DNA of 35,485 nucleotides, from assembly GCA_018650645.1 (NCBI GenBank), contig JABIFP010000005.1, positions 1-35,485 of the forward strand, given 5' to 3'. Position numbers and translations under genes: made by a program. Position 1 is the stretch's first letter. Every line of letters starts with the position of its first letter. The notes beneath the pieces are model-generated. The model did not search any database. It saw nothing but the letters and a program-made list of their open reading frames with translations, and was not told where the DNA came from. Shown here piece after piece: positions 15,233-23,532 of the stretch. Source of the stretch: Candidatus Magasanikiibacteriota bacterium. GTDB lineage: Bacteria; Patescibacteriota; Patescibacteriia; Magasanikbacterales; UBA922.

Positions 15233-15266
15233 AGAACCTCTCTCTCAGAGGGTCCGGACGTGTCCT

Positions 15267-15295
15267 ATCCAATCATAATTTGAGGGGGATGTCAA
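15267..15295 (-). promoter_or_regulatory. Promoter of the receiver-like small gene
   Basis: TTGACA (15290-15295), 17 bases, TTGGAT (15267-15272). The -35 is perfect and the -10 is weak. Confidence 0.45.
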
Positions 15296-15332
15296 TGGTG
15301 TTAAATAGATTTATCATATCCACTCATTCCTC

Positions 15333-15368
15333 CTATGCTCTTGCTTTGCTCGAGCTTCGGCGGATGAT
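15333..15368. repeat. Dispersed repeat, copy 2
   Basis: TATGCTCTTGCTTTGCTCG followed by AGCTTCGGCGG matches the repeat at 4813-4856 with small differences. A perfect GATTTTG/CAAAATC hairpin follows (15368-15386). The rest of the 15296-15403 gap holds the terminator below and nothing else I can name. Confidence 0.5.
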
Positions 15369-15382
15369 TTTGTATAGCAAAA

Positions 15383-15404
15383 TCAAAAAACCCGCCGCGC
15401 CCCC
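15383..15404 (-). terminator. Likely terminator of the His/Cys-rich peptide gene
   Basis: GC-rich inverted CCCG...CGGG segments followed by GGGTTTTTTG on the minus strand just after the stop at 15404. The stem is partly ambiguous, but the T run is clear. Confidence 0.5.
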
Positions 15405-15568
15405 TACGCAACGGGTCTCATCTCCTTCTTCTTGGGTTCTGGTGCCGGTGGGGCGCGGCACTTGTCGTCGTCCATACACTCGCAGTCGTGCGAATGGTCG
15501 TGACGATGCGGCGTCTTGTGCGTGGAACAGCGGGGGCTGCCGAGCACAAGTAGTAGCAGTCGAATCAC
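15404..15568 (-). CDS. Small His/Cys-rich secreted or membrane-tethered peptide
   Basis: 54 aa from a GTG at 15568, fixed by a perfect SD (AAGGAGGT, 6 bases upstream). A short hydrophobic N-terminus (MIRLLLLVLGSPRC) is followed by THKTPHRHDHSHDCECMDDD, dense in His, Asp and Cys, then a Pro/Lys tail. This composition suits binding of transition metals such as Zn, Ni or Cu. The hydrophobic start could be a short signal or lipoprotein-like leader with Cys14 in the lipobox position, though the box GSPRC is poor. The stop of the preceding gene (15588-15857) is 19 bases upstream, so the two form an operon. A longer frame to 15685 lacks any start signal. Confidence 0.65.
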   Translation of the reverse strand: MIRLLLLVLGSPRCSTHKTPHRHDHSHDCECMDDDKCRAPPAPEPKKKEMRPVA

Positions 15569-15587
15569 TGCCTGACCTCCTTGTCGG

Positions 15588-15857
15588 TTACATGTTGAGG
15601 TTCTTCCAGGGCTCTCGCTCCCGCAGGATCTTCCGCCGGGTGTTCCAGATGAACAGCTGGATGCGGGCAAGGCTCCCCTCGACATCTAGCGGATGATGCT
15701 TCTCAGCATACCCCGCTTCCTCCAGAGCCTCCATCGCCTGCTCAAACTTATCGGGGTCATAATGTCCCGGAAAGATGAGCAACAGCACACCGCAGACAGC
15801 GTCATCACGCTCTCCTTCCGGCTTTTTCAGCGCCTCCTGCAAATCCTTCAGATCCAT
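15588..15857 (-). CDS. Small high-GC hypothetical protein
   Basis: An 89-aa soluble protein of mostly helical character (MDLKDLQEALKKPEGERDDA, FEQAMEALEEAGYAEKHH, LFIWNTRRKILREREPW). No family recognised. GGGGAGAG precedes the ATG. It is the first gene of a two-gene operon with the His/Cys-rich peptide. A weak promoter (TTTGCA, 17 bases, TAAGGT) may lie near 15905-15933. High GC, like the other accessory genes here. Confidence 0.65.
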   Translation of the reverse strand: MDLKDLQEALKKPEGERDDAVCGVLLLIFPGHYDPDKFEQAMEALEEAGYAEKHHPLDVEGSLARIQLFIWNTRRKILREREPWKNLNM

Positions 15858-15929
15858 CTCTCCCCATTTCAGCCTTTCGGCGTAACGTCAGTGTTCTCAC
15901 ACCTTACTCTTTTTTAGCTAAAATGCAAA

Positions 15930-15961
15930 CAAAAAAGCACCCAAAGGCGCTTTTTTGTTTT
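15930..15961 (-). terminator. Terminator of the 3D-domain gene
   Basis: On the minus strand AGCGCC-TTTG-GGTGCT (one G-T pair) is followed by six T, 14 bases after the stop at 15975. Confidence 0.7.
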
Positions 15962-15974
15962 TTGAATGTTTTGT

Positions 15975-16586
15975 TTACCCACGTCCGTATACTTCCATTT
16001 TAAGCTGCTTCATTCCAAAGCTTCGGGCTTCCTTTTTCGCTGTTTGGATAATTTCTTGATTTACCGGTGTTTCAGAACCGACCCAAAAGTCGACTCGGTT
16101 ACATCCGTAACGCGCATTCATACGGTCACGAACGGTAAAGAGCTTATCACCGTATAGATCCGGAAAACGAACCTTTGTTCCAAGTGGTAAACAGTTGTTG
16201 GCAATACTATCTTCCACTCCGTTTTCTTCGTAATGTTTACAAAGATCGAAGCTTCCCATAGCCGGAGTACACGGGGTATCATCCGTTTGCCACGGGTCTG
16301 AAGAATATGCAGTAGCAACTACCCAGTTCGTATATCGCGCAGAACGCTCTCCACTTTCTGGAAATTCACCTGGCTCAGACTCTTCTGGTACTTCCTGTGC
16401 ATTTACATTGGTAGCAACAGAAAGTGCCTTCGTAATAATAGGAGCAATCTGTCTTGCAGACGCATAATCAAACGCAAGTGCTTGCGTTGGAATAAAGAGT
16501 GCACTCACCATAATCATAAGTGATGCGGCTACTACATTCTTCCCTACTAGTTTGATTTGCTTTTTTGTATTTGTTGACTTGTTCAT
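15975..16586 (-). CDS. Secreted 3D-domain (RlpA-like double-psi barrel) cell-wall protein
   Basis: A 203-aa protein. A basic N-terminus and hydrophobic stretch (VVAASLMIMVSALFIPTQALA) form a signal peptide or anchor ending near residue 38. After an acidic linker, the C-terminal domain starts at VATAYSSDPWQTDDTPCTPA and contains NNCLPLGTKVRFPDLYGDKL and VRDRMNARYGCNRVDFWV. This is the pattern of 3D domains, named for three conserved Asp and typical of lytic transglycosylase-like wall enzymes such as B. subtilis YocH. Cysteines at CTP, LCK, NCL and GCN could form disulfides outside the cell. Probable role: peptidoglycan remodelling. It is divergent from the class A PBP gene, which makes peptidoglycan. 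Its leader holds two hairpins (see 16597-16643). Confidence 0.82.
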   Translation of the reverse strand: MNKSTNTKKQIKLVGKNVVAASLMIMVSALFIPTQALAFDYASARQIAPIITKALSVATNVNAQEVPEESEPGEFPESGERSARYTNWVVATAYSSDPWQTDDTPCTPAMGSFDLCKHYEENGVEDSIANNCLPLGTKVRFPDLYGDKLFTVRDRMNARYGCNRVDFWVGSETPVNQEIIQTAKKEARSFGMKQLKMEVYGRG

Positions 16587-16596
16587 ATACTGATGG

Positions 16597-16643
16597 CCAA
16601 TAGTATACTACTATTGGATTATCCTGTCGAGGTTTAATACCTC
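16597..16643 (-). promoter_or_regulatory. Two perfect inverted repeats in the 5' leader of the 3D-domain gene
   Basis: CCAATAGTA-TAC-TACTATTGG (16597-16617, 9-bp arms) and GAGGT-TTAAT-ACCTC (16629-16643) lie in the roughly 95-nt leader between the promoter at 16688-16716 and the ATG. They may be operators for a repressor or RNA hairpins controlling translation. No known riboswitch consensus was recognised. Confidence 0.5.
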
Positions 16644-16687
16644 TCCAAGAAATACGCTATGAGTTGCGTTGTCTGTAACGACGGATT

Positions 16688-16716
16688 ATAATACCATATA
16701 TTACCGCTTTTGTCAA
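16688..16716 (-). promoter_or_regulatory. Promoter of the 3D-domain gene
   Basis: TTGACA (16711-16716), 17 bases, TATTAT (16688-16693). Confidence 0.75.
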
Positions 16717-16728
16717 TGCTTTTTGCTA

Positions 16729-16756
16729 TTGACAAGACGTGTTTTTCGCTTAAATT
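16729..16756 (+). promoter_or_regulatory. Promoter of the class A PBP gene
   Basis: TTGACA (16729-16734), 16 bases, TAAATT (16751-16756). It is back to back with the 3D-domain promoter and leaves a leader of only about 9 nt and no SD. Confidence 0.55.
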
Positions 16757-16771
16757 AGCCAAATTTTGTTT

Positions 16772-19750
16772 ATGTCAAAAAGACGCCACAGAAGCTACGG
16801 AATAGAAGACGGCGCTCAGACGGAATCTCCGCCCCTTTCTCAGCCTAAAAAGCCAGCCATTACGCCAACCTCGCCAAATGCTGCGCACATCGTAAAGACT
16901 ATCCTGTTTCTTCCTTTTAAGCTCATAGCAGTTGTTTTTACCCTTCTAGGATGGCTCTGGCATAAAAGACCGCGGCTTAGTAAAGACAAAAAGGCATCGA
17001 TTAAAGGAAACACGCTTAAAATTATGCTCTATGGAGCACTTTTTTGTGGCCTTGCCGTAATTGGACTCTTTGTTTGGGCCGGAAGAGACCTCAATGGTGT
17101 TAATCCAAATGGACTCCTAGACAGACCCGTTCACCAGAGTACAAAAATTTATGACAAAACCGGAGAGCACCTCCTGTATGAAATTTTTGCTGATGAAAAA
17201 CGAACTGTTGTTTCTTTAGAAGATTTACCACAAGACCTTATTGATGGTGTGGTGGCAACAGAAGATACTGCATTTTATGATCACTTCGGTATTCGCCCGC
17301 TCAGTATTGTTAGATCGATTGTGTATGGTGTCATGGGCAAAGGCCGACTTGGTGGAGGAGCATCAACCCTTACACAGCAGCTGGTAAAAAATGCAATTCT
17401 TACAAACGAAAGAACCATTTCAAGAAAAGCAAAAGAAATTATTCTCTCAATAAGACTCGAACAGCTCTATACTAAAGATCAGATATTGCAGATTTACTTT
17501 AACGAAATTCCGTACGGATCTACCAACTACGGCGTTGAATCTGCAGCACAAAGTTACTTCGGAAAATCTGTTTCGGATCTTGAGCTGCATGAATCAGCAA
17601 CGCTTGCGGGGCTTCCAAAAGCTCCAACGTGGTATTTAAACGATCACGAAGCGCTCACAAACAGAAGAAATTTTGTTCTTGCAAGAATGCACGCGGAAGG
17701 ATTTATTTCTGAAGAAGAAAAAAATGCTGCGCAAGAAATGCCACTCGAGTTACAACAAAAATTCCAAAACATTAAAGCGCCGCATTTTGTTTTATATGTA
17801 AAACAATTATTGGTAGATGAGTTTGGAGAACAGATGGTAGAAACTGGCGGACTAAAAGTTATTACTTCGCTTGATTGGGATCTGCAACAAAAGGCAGAGC
17901 AAGTTATTGAAGAAACAGGAACAGAAGTCCTTGAGGCGGCGGATGCCAACAACACATCTCTTGTTGCCATGGACCCAGAGAACGCACACATCGTTGCCAT
18001 GGTTGGTTCAAAAGATTTTTTTGACCGAGATATTAACGGGCAATTTAACGTCGCGACGCTTGGAAAACGACAACCGGGTTCGTCATTTAAACCAATCGTG
18101 TACGCTGCTGCATTTGAAAAAGGATTTACTCCTGAAACTATCGTGTTTGATGCAATTACCAATTTTGCTATTTCTGGAAAACCGTATCGCCCACTTAATT
18201 ATGATCTAAAAGAACATGGCCCTGTTTCGCTTATGCAAGCAATGCAAGGCTCGCTAAATATTGCCGCAGTAAAGGCGATGTATTTGGTTGGGCAAAAATA
18301 TGCAAGCGAGTTTACTGCAAAACTTGGATACACCACCCTTGAAGACTCCGATCGATTTGGATTATCACTTGTGCTTGGTGGAGGAGAAGTAAAACTTCTT
18401 GAACATGTTCGCGCCTATACCATCTTTGCAAATGGTGGAACAAAGCGTGATCCTGTCGCAATTGTTCGCGTAGAAAATGCAAAGCAAGAAGTATTAAAAG
18501 AATGGAAAGCAGAACGCGGTGAACGCGTCATTGAAGAAAGACTCGCGCAAACAATGAACAGTGTCCTCAGCGATGATAGTGCGCGTGCATATGCGTTTGG
18601 TGCTGGCGGAATTCTTACATTGAAAGATCGGCCAGTTGCGGCAAAAACAGGAACAACAAATAGTTATATTGATGCCTGGACTGTTGGATACACACCTTCC
18701 CTTGTAACGGGTGTTTGGGCAGGTAACACAGACAACTCACCAATGACAAGAGGGTTTGGTGGTTCCCGTGTAGCAGCACCAATCTGGAATGCATTCATGA
18801 CTGCAGCACACGAAGATATGCCTGTTGAATCATTTGCTCCTCGGCCAGAAAACACCGCAAAGAAACCAGCACTCCGCGGTTCTACCGGTGGTGCTATCAC
18901 ACTAAAGATAAATAAAGTCACCGGAAATTTGGCCAATTCTTCCACACCCGAGCGACTTATTGTGGACAGAACATACACGCAACCACATAGTATTTTGCAC
19001 TATGTGGATAAACACAACCCACGTGGGGATATCCCATCTAACCCGGGGATAGATTTGCAATACGGTGTGTGGGAAGCATCTATTCAAGACTGGATTACAA
19101 GAAGACAAGAAGAGGATCCAGACTGGCAAATCAGTTTTGAAGAACCACCAACAATAGAAGATGATGCCTATTCAATTGAGCTACTCCCAACACTGAATGT
19201 TGTGTATCCTGCGCCAAGTTCAACGCTATTTTCAAGACAGCTCGATACTGATATTCGTGTATCAGCTCCAAGAGGAGTAAAAAAAGTAACCTACAAATTA
19301 AATGGTGTGTACATTGGAGTAGAAGAAAATCACCCATTCAATTTAAATTCCTACGTGCGCGACATGCCAATTGGAGCAAACATGCTTACCATTTTGGTAG
19401 AGGATGATATTGGAAATAGACTTGAAGAAAATATTGTTTTCACTCTCGAAGCTGCAGAAGAACCACCGTCAGTAACGTGGCTTGGAAAAAATTCAAAAGT
19501 AAGTTTACCGGCTATTATTAATATGCACCTATTCAAAGTCGAGGAGATTAAATCGCTTACCGTTACTGCTAATAATGGCGACGAAACAATCGTTATTGAA
19601 ACCTACACTTCCTTTGATAATCTTTTCAATAACCAACTCGCATTAACTATTTCTAGTCTCCCTGAGGGGACGTGGCAACTTACCCCAACAATAGAAATGG
19701 TGAACGGAAAAACAATTACATCAAATACCAAAGAAATACGCATTAAATAA
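16772..19750 (+). CDS. Class A penicillin-binding protein (transglycosylase/transpeptidase)
   Basis: About 992 aa; ATG at 16772 chosen over an in-frame TTG at 16766. A basic cytoplasmic N-terminus and hydrophobic stretch precede the main membrane helix (IMLYGALFCGLAVIGLFVWA, about 75-95). The GT51 glycosyltransferase follows with catalytic Glu in VVATEDTAFYDHFGI, GASTLTQQLVKN and the RKAKEIILSIRLE region. The transpeptidase has SSFKP (SxxK), SLN (SxN) and KTGTTNSY (KTG), all intact. After about residue 810 the protein continues with two Ig-like beta domains (NVVYPAPSSTLFSRQLD and PPSVTWLGKNSKVSLPAIIN regions), which are extra to the standard enzyme. It polymerises and cross-links peptidoglycan outside the membrane. 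Confidence 0.95.
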   Translation: MSKRRHRSYGIEDGAQTESPPLSQPKKPAITPTSPNAAHIVKTILFLPFKLIAVVFTLLGWLWHKRPRLSKDKKASIKGNTLKIMLYGALFCGLAVIGLFVWAGRDLNGVNPNGLLDRPVHQSTKIYDKTGEHLLYEIFADEKRTVVSLEDLPQDLIDGVVATEDTAFYDHFGIRPLSIVRSIVYGVMGKGRLGGGASTLTQQLVKNAILTNERTISRKAKEIILSIRLEQLYTKDQILQIYFNEIPYGSTNYGVESAAQSYFGKSVSDLELHESATLAGLPKAPTWYLNDHEALTNRRNFVLARMHAEGFISEEEKNAAQEMPLELQQKFQNIKAPHFVLYVKQLLVDEFGEQMVETGGLKVITSLDWDLQQKAEQVIEETGTEVLEAADANNTSLVAMDPENAHIVAMVGSKDFFDRDINGQFNVATLGKRQPGSSFKPIVYAAAFEKGFTPETIVFDAITNFAISGKPYRPLNYDLKEHGPVSLMQAMQGSLNIAAVKAMYLVGQKYASEFTAKLGYTTLEDSDRFGLSLVLGGGEVKLLEHVRAYTIFANGGTKRDPVAIVRVENAKQEVLKEWKAERGERVIEERLAQTMNSVLSDDSARAYAFGAGGILTLKDRPVAAKTGTTNSYIDAWTVGYTPSLVTGVWAGNTDNSPMTRGFGGSRVAAPIWNAFMTAAHEDMPVESFAPRPENTAKKPALRGSTGGAITLKINKVTGNLANSSTPERLIVDRTYTQPHSILHYVDKHNPRGDIPSNPGIDLQYGVWEASIQDWITRRQEEDPDWQISFEEPPTIEDDAYSIELLPTLNVVYPAPSSTLFSRQLDTDIRVSAPRGVKKVTYKLNGVYIGVEENHPFNLNSYVRDMPIGANMLTILVEDDIGNRLEENIVFTLEAAEEPPSVTWLGKNSKVSLPAIINMHLFKVEEIKSLTVTANNGDETIVIETYTSFDNLFNNQLALTISSLPEGTWQLTPTIEMVNGKTITSNTKEIRIK

Positions 19751-19756
19751 CAATAA

Positions 19757-19792
19757 AAAAACACCGCAATGAAAGCGGTGTTTTTTTATTTG
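19757..19792. terminator. Bidirectional terminator between the PBP gene and dnaN
   Basis: ACACCGC-AATGAAA-GCGGTGT 7-bp stem (19761-19781) flanked by A7 and T7. It serves both convergent genes. Confidence 0.88.
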
Positions 19793-19798
19793 CCTTTT

Positions 19799-20917
19799 TT
19801 ACTGACGAATAGGCATCACAATATATTTGTAATCATTTTTTTCTCTTCCAGAAAAGACACATGGTGAATCTTTACTGTTCACTCCAAGCATAATATCACT
19901 CGTATCGATTTTTCCTAAACCATCCAAAACATATTTGTGGTTTAACAAAATTTCGTTGTCGTCACCAGTGATTTCAACGTCCACAGAGGACGCGTGAGCG
20001 CCTGCCTGCGTGTTTGTACTCGTCATGATGAGTTGTTTTACCTTAGAGTCAACATTGAAATGCACAGCATTAATTCCTGTTGTGGTAAATAAACTCGCAG
20101 CCTTAATATTTTTTTGCGCAACGTCTTTGTCAAACACAATTTCTGTTGCAAAATTTTCTGGAATAATCTGTCGGTAGTCGGGATACGTTCCATCAACAAG
20201 TCGAGAAATAATTTCCCCACCATCAAGCTGAATACCAACTTGGTTTCCGGTTAATTTGATGTGAACAATGTCTTCAGTTCCTCCTTGCACACTAAGCAGT
20301 CGAATAAATTCGATGATTGCTCGTGCTGGAATAATTACTTCCTGGTTTTCTTGCCCTTCTTTGATGGCAAGCGAACGCTCCGCAAGACGGTAACTGTCCG
20401 TTGCAGCAATAGTAAGCTTCCCTGCATCTTTTGCGTTAAAACCGCAATATACTCCGGCTAGCTCTGGGCGGATATCGTTCTTTGCCGCAGCAAACACCAC
20501 CTGGGCAAGTGCTTCTTTGAGCACGCCAGTTTCAAAGCCATAAACATTCCCCTCGCTCATGGTTGGAATTACCGGATATTCATCCGCTTCGATTCCCTTG
20601 ATTTTCGTACTTGAACTTCCACACTCAACAAGCAGTTCGTTTTCTTCTCTCGAAACAGTGACTTGTTCGTCAGATAGCAAATTCACGTAATCGTTCAGAA
20701 TTTTTGCAGGGACGGTATACTCACCAGCTGTATCAACCTTCGCACGTAAATGTGAAGTAATAGCTAATTCAAGATTTGTTGTAATTACTTCAACCCCAGA
20801 TTCACTCACCTTCAGGAGTACGTTACTCAGAATAGGGAGATTTCCTGGTTTTGTTGTGATTCCGCTTGTTAACTGCAAAGCCTTTGCGAGGTTTTCTCTC
20901 GTACAGGTAAATTTCAT
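19799..20917 (-). CDS. dnaN: DNA polymerase III beta subunit (sliding clamp)
   Basis: 372 aa, normal clamp length. It starts MKFTCTRENLAKALQLTSGI, carries the typical NLPILSNVLLKV and ATDSYRLAERSL segments, and ends YIVMPIRQ, the usual clamp C-terminus (VMPxR). Three repeated clamp domains of about 120 residues each fit the length. It encircles DNA and tethers the replicative polymerase. It lies 317 bases downstream of dnaA on the same strand, as in the classical origin cluster. No SD is seen; a perfect TATAAT at 20953-20958 with a weak -35 could start a leader of about 30 nt. Confidence 0.97.
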   Translation of the reverse strand: MKFTCTRENLAKALQLTSGITTKPGNLPILSNVLLKVSESGVEVITTNLELAITSHLRAKVDTAGEYTVPAKILNDYVNLLSDEQVTVSREENELLVECGSSSTKIKGIEADEYPVIPTMSEGNVYGFETGVLKEALAQVVFAAAKNDIRPELAGVYCGFNAKDAGKLTIAATDSYRLAERSLAIKEGQENQEVIIPARAIIEFIRLLSVQGGTEDIVHIKLTGNQVGIQLDGGEIISRLVDGTYPDYRQIIPENFATEIVFDKDVAQKNIKAASLFTTTGINAVHFNVDSKVKQLIMTSTNTQAGAHASSVDVEITGDDNEILLNHKYVLDGLGKIDTSDIMLGVNSKDSPCVFSGREKNDYKYIVMPIRQ

Positions 20918-21234
20918 AACAGTTGAGACTTGTCGACAGGTCAGCCTATTAAATTATAAGTAAATAAATTTATATAACTAGTAGTTAATAGTAATAGGGG
21001 AGTGGATAACGTGGAAAACTCCGATTTACTGCTAACGTTAGCGATAAAGTTATTAGACACGGGTGTTCACAGTTACCCCCAAATCTTGGGGACAATTTTG
21101 AACACCTGTGGATAGTTTTAAAGGTCATTTGGATTCATGTGTATAAGTCACTATGTTGTGAACATACATGTCACCAAGCTCGGTTCGTCTTATGCACACA
21201 TTCATCCTTACCAACATGTGTGCATGTCTGTGGA
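20918..21234. other. dnaA-dnaN intergenic region with DnaA-box-like sites
   Basis: Two exact TTATNCACA boxes: 21138-21146 (minus, TTATACACA) and 21190-21198 (plus, TTATGCACA). One-mismatch boxes are at 21001-21009 and 21107-21115. An AT-rich stretch (20946-20995) could unwind. This is the standard position of oriC, but the box density is lower than at 31.8-32.0 kb. Confidence 0.5.
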
Positions 21235-22611
21235 CTAAGGCGCGTTGGCGTAAAGTTGTTGTTTTATCAGTTCAATATCTTGTTTGAGTTTTAAATCAGA
21301 TTCAACGAGTCGTTTAATTTTGGAGTCAGCGTGGATTGCTGTTGTGTGGTCTCTTCCGCCAAGTTCTTGTCCAATCGCTGGGAAAGATAGTTGTAACTCC
21401 CCTCTTAGCAAATACATTGATACCTGCCTTGGGAAAGAAATTTTCTTTTCTCTACTCTTTCCAACAATATTTTCGTTCGTTACATCGTAAAACTTACACA
21501 CCGTTGCAATGATATCTCTTGGTGTTGTTGATTTACGCATGCTTTGCGCTTCAAACGATACAAGAATTTCTTTAATCGATGCTTCTGAGGGTTCGCTGTT
21601 CTTTAATTGATGGAATGCAATGATTTTATTGAGCGCTCCTTCAAGTTCACGAATATTGCTTTGAATTGCTGTTGCTACTAAGTGAACAAGCTTGTCTGCA
21701 AGAGGAAAGTTTTTTTCCTGACACTTCGCTTGTACAATAGCTTGCCGCGTTTCAAGGTCAGGTCGCGCCACGTCGGCAATCATTCCCCATTCAAACCGTG
21801 ATCGTAATCTGTCTTCTAGTGCTGGGATTGCTTTTGGTGGTCGGTCACTCGTTAAAACAACCTGTTTCCCCTGCTGATGTAATTCATTAAAGGTATGAAA
21901 GAACTCTTCTTGTGTTTGTTCTTTTCCACCAATAAATTGAATGTCATCAATAAGAAGTAGGTCTACATTTCTATATCGATCTTTAAATTCTTTGGCTCGC
22001 CCTTCTTTTACCGCTGTTACAAATTCGTTTGTGAATTTTTCTGAAGAAACGTATAAAATCCGCGTTTGTGGATGCATCTTAATCATGTGATGCCCAATTC
22101 CTTGAATCAAATGCGTTTTTCCTAGTCCAACACCACCATATATAAAGAGTGGGTTGTACGCATCGCCCGGCCGGTCAGCAACAGCGTGAGCTGCCGCGTT
22201 GGCTAATTCGTTTCCTTTTCCAACAATAAAGGTATCAAACGTATACTTTGGATTCAGTCCAAATTCCGTTGCACGCTTTGTTGTGTTTGAATAGATAGGA
22301 TTTTTTGGTGTAGACACTGAAGGCTGCTCTTGGATAAAACATTCATGTTCTGAGATGTTTTTCATGTTCTCTACCTTATACTCTACTCGTTTAATGGGTT
22401 TTCCGGTAACTCGTTCCATGGTCTTTACTAAATCAGAGTGATACTTTTTTTCAAGCCAACTCTTTGTAAACGTATTTGGAACAGCAATAACAACAGATCC
22501 CTGCTTAAACTCACCAATACAGGTGTGCTGGAACCAGGTGTTGAAGTTTGCTTTGGACAATTTTAGTTCAAAGTCGGCAAGCACAGCTTGCCATATTTCA
22601 TAATTTGTCAT
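21235..22611 (-). CDS. dnaA: Chromosomal replication initiator DnaA
   Basis: 458 aa with all DnaA parts. Domain I lies at residues 1 to about 85 (IWQAVLADFELKLSKANFNT), followed by a short linker. The AAA+ domain has Walker A GGVGLGKT at 159-166, Walker B LLLIDDIQFIGGKEQTQEEF, and sensor motifs near LTSDRPPKAIPALEDRLRSR. Domain IV ends with GGRDHTTAIHADSKI, the DnaA-box-binding signature. It melts the origin and loads the helicase. ATG at 22611; no SD. A TATGAT box at 22723-22728 is the best promoter guess and would give a leader of about 110 nt. It is divergent from rpmH-rnpA-yidD, the common ancestral bacterial arrangement. Confidence 0.98.
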   Translation of the reverse strand: MTNYEIWQAVLADFELKLSKANFNTWFQHTCIGEFKQGSVVIAVPNTFTKSWLEKKYHSDLVKTMERVTGKPIKRVEYKVENMKNISEHECFIQEQPSVSTPKNPIYSNTTKRATEFGLNPKYTFDTFIVGKGNELANAAAHAVADRPGDAYNPLFIYGGVGLGKTHLIQGIGHHMIKMHPQTRILYVSSEKFTNEFVTAVKEGRAKEFKDRYRNVDLLLIDDIQFIGGKEQTQEEFFHTFNELHQQGKQVVLTSDRPPKAIPALEDRLRSRFEWGMIADVARPDLETRQAIVQAKCQEKNFPLADKLVHLVATAIQSNIRELEGALNKIIAFHQLKNSEPSEASIKEILVSFEAQSMRKSTTPRDIIATVCKFYDVTNENIVGKSREKKISFPRQVSMYLLRGELQLSFPAIGQELGGRDHTTAIHADSKIKRLVESDLKLKQDIELIKQQLYANAP

Positions 22612-22866
22612 AATCGCTCTAATACAGATACAAAAAGAAACAATGTACGTCCATTTGCTTCCTGAAAGGTGCTTTTTACGGCTTTTTATATTGTTTTTGC
22701 TTCTTTTTCAGTTCGTGAGGTCATCATAGCACAAGAGTTGCAATTAAAAAAACGCTTAAATAAGCACAAAAGTTAGTAAAATGGGGATAAGGTGTGGATA
22801 TAGTGGATAACTTTGCAATAATTAGCCAATTTTTATTTTCATCATAAAGTTTTCCATGTGGACGCC
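22612..22866. other. dnaA-rpmH intergenic region
   Basis: AT-rich spacer. TGTGGATAT (22793-22801) and AGTGGATAA (22802-22810) are adjacent one-mismatch DnaA boxes read on the minus strand; they could serve dnaA autoregulation or the origin. TATGAT (22723-22728, minus) may be the dnaA -10. No gene seen. Confidence 0.45.
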
Positions 22867-22895
22867 TTGACAGTATTTAGACTGACTGATATAAT
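22867..22895 (+). promoter_or_regulatory. Consensus promoter of rpmH-rnpA-yidD
   Basis: TTGACA (22867-22872), 17 bases, TATAAT (22890-22895): perfect in both boxes, 24 bases before the rpmH ATG. Confidence 0.88.
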
Positions 22896-22919
22896 CTGGC
22901 CACGAAATCAAACAACTAT

Positions 22920-23096
22920 ATGCCAAAGAGAACATATCAACCGAAAAAAAGAAAGCGTGCTAAAACACATGGTTTTAGAGAACGCATGTCAACTCCTACC
23001 GGGAGAAAGGTGCTTAAGAAACGTCGTCAAAAGGGACGAAAGATGATTACCGTAAGCAGCGCGAAGAAAGGAAAAAGAACAAGAAAGACAAGATAA
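22920..23096 (+). CDS. rpmH: 50S ribosomal protein L34
   Basis: A 58-aa, highly basic protein read from ATG at 22920 to TAA at 23094-23096. It starts [20 protein letters not shown] and continues with the [20 protein letters not shown] pattern of L34. The C-terminal tail ([14 protein letters not shown]) is about 12 residues longer than the usual 44-47-aa L34. Another frame over the same bases is a shadow. It follows a perfect promoter, as expected for a highly expressed ribosomal gene, and precedes rnpA as in most bacteria. Confidence 0.95.
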   Translation: MPKRTYQPKKRKRAKTHGFRERMSTPTGRKVLKKRRQKGRKMITVSSAKKGKRTRKTR

Positions 23097-23105
23097 CCAT
23101 TGTAC

Positions 23106-23153
23106 ACGATAAGCGCCTCGCAATTTGCGGGGCGTTTGTTATACTGGTGACAT
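23106..23153 (+). promoter_or_regulatory. rpmH-rnpA intergenic hairpin and possible rnpA -10 box
   Basis: CGCCTCGC-AATTT-GCGGGGCG (one T-G pair; about 23115-23135) followed by TTTGTT can act as an attenuator or terminator after rpmH. TATACT (23140-23145) ends 8 bases before the rnpA ATG and no SD is present, consistent with a leaderless rnpA transcript. Confidence 0.5.
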
Positions 23154-23531
23154 ATGTTAATGCAAGCCAACAGATTAAAAAAGAAAACAGATATTGAACG
23201 TGTTTTTACGCACGGAACATTCTTTAGAGCAAAAGGAGTGAATGTTGTGTTATGGAAAAAAGGACACTTACTTCAGCCAGAGCGTGGATACACTGCAGAC
23301 GATCTTAAGTTCGCGGTTGTGGTGCCAAAAAAATATGAAAAAAGTGCCGTGCGTAGAAATATATTAAAAAGGCGTGTGCGCGAAGCACTGAGACTACTCA
23401 TAAAGGAACAAAATTGCGCAACAGGAGTGCTTGGAGTAGCAATGGTGCAAGCGTCAGCAAAAGAGATGACCGTTGTGCAAATAAAAGAAGCGTTAACACA
23501 ACTATTTAAAAAAGCAAAACTGATTGTGTAA
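23154..23531 (+). CDS. rnpA: Ribonuclease P protein component
   Basis: A 125-aa basic protein. The RNase P protein signature RRNxxKRRxRE appears as SAVRRNILKRRVREALRLL (about residues 65-83). The N-terminal ANRLKKKTDIERVFTHGTFF segment is typical. It binds the RNase P RNA and helps mature tRNA 5' ends. A second ATG lies two codons in (23160). It overlaps nothing but is followed at once by yidD, whose ATG is one base after the rnpA stop codon. Confidence 0.95.
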   Translation: MLMQANRLKKKTDIERVFTHGTFFRAKGVNVVLWKKGHLLQPERGYTADDLKFAVVVPKKYEKSAVRRNILKRRVREALRLLIKEQNCATGVLGVAMVQASAKEMTVVQIKEALTQLFKKAKLIV

Positions 23532-23532
23532 T

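Noticed and set aside
22858-23046. A 62-codon frame at the rpmH position
   Set aside because: It is out of frame with the clear L34 sequence at 22920-23096, and its start lies before the consensus promoter.
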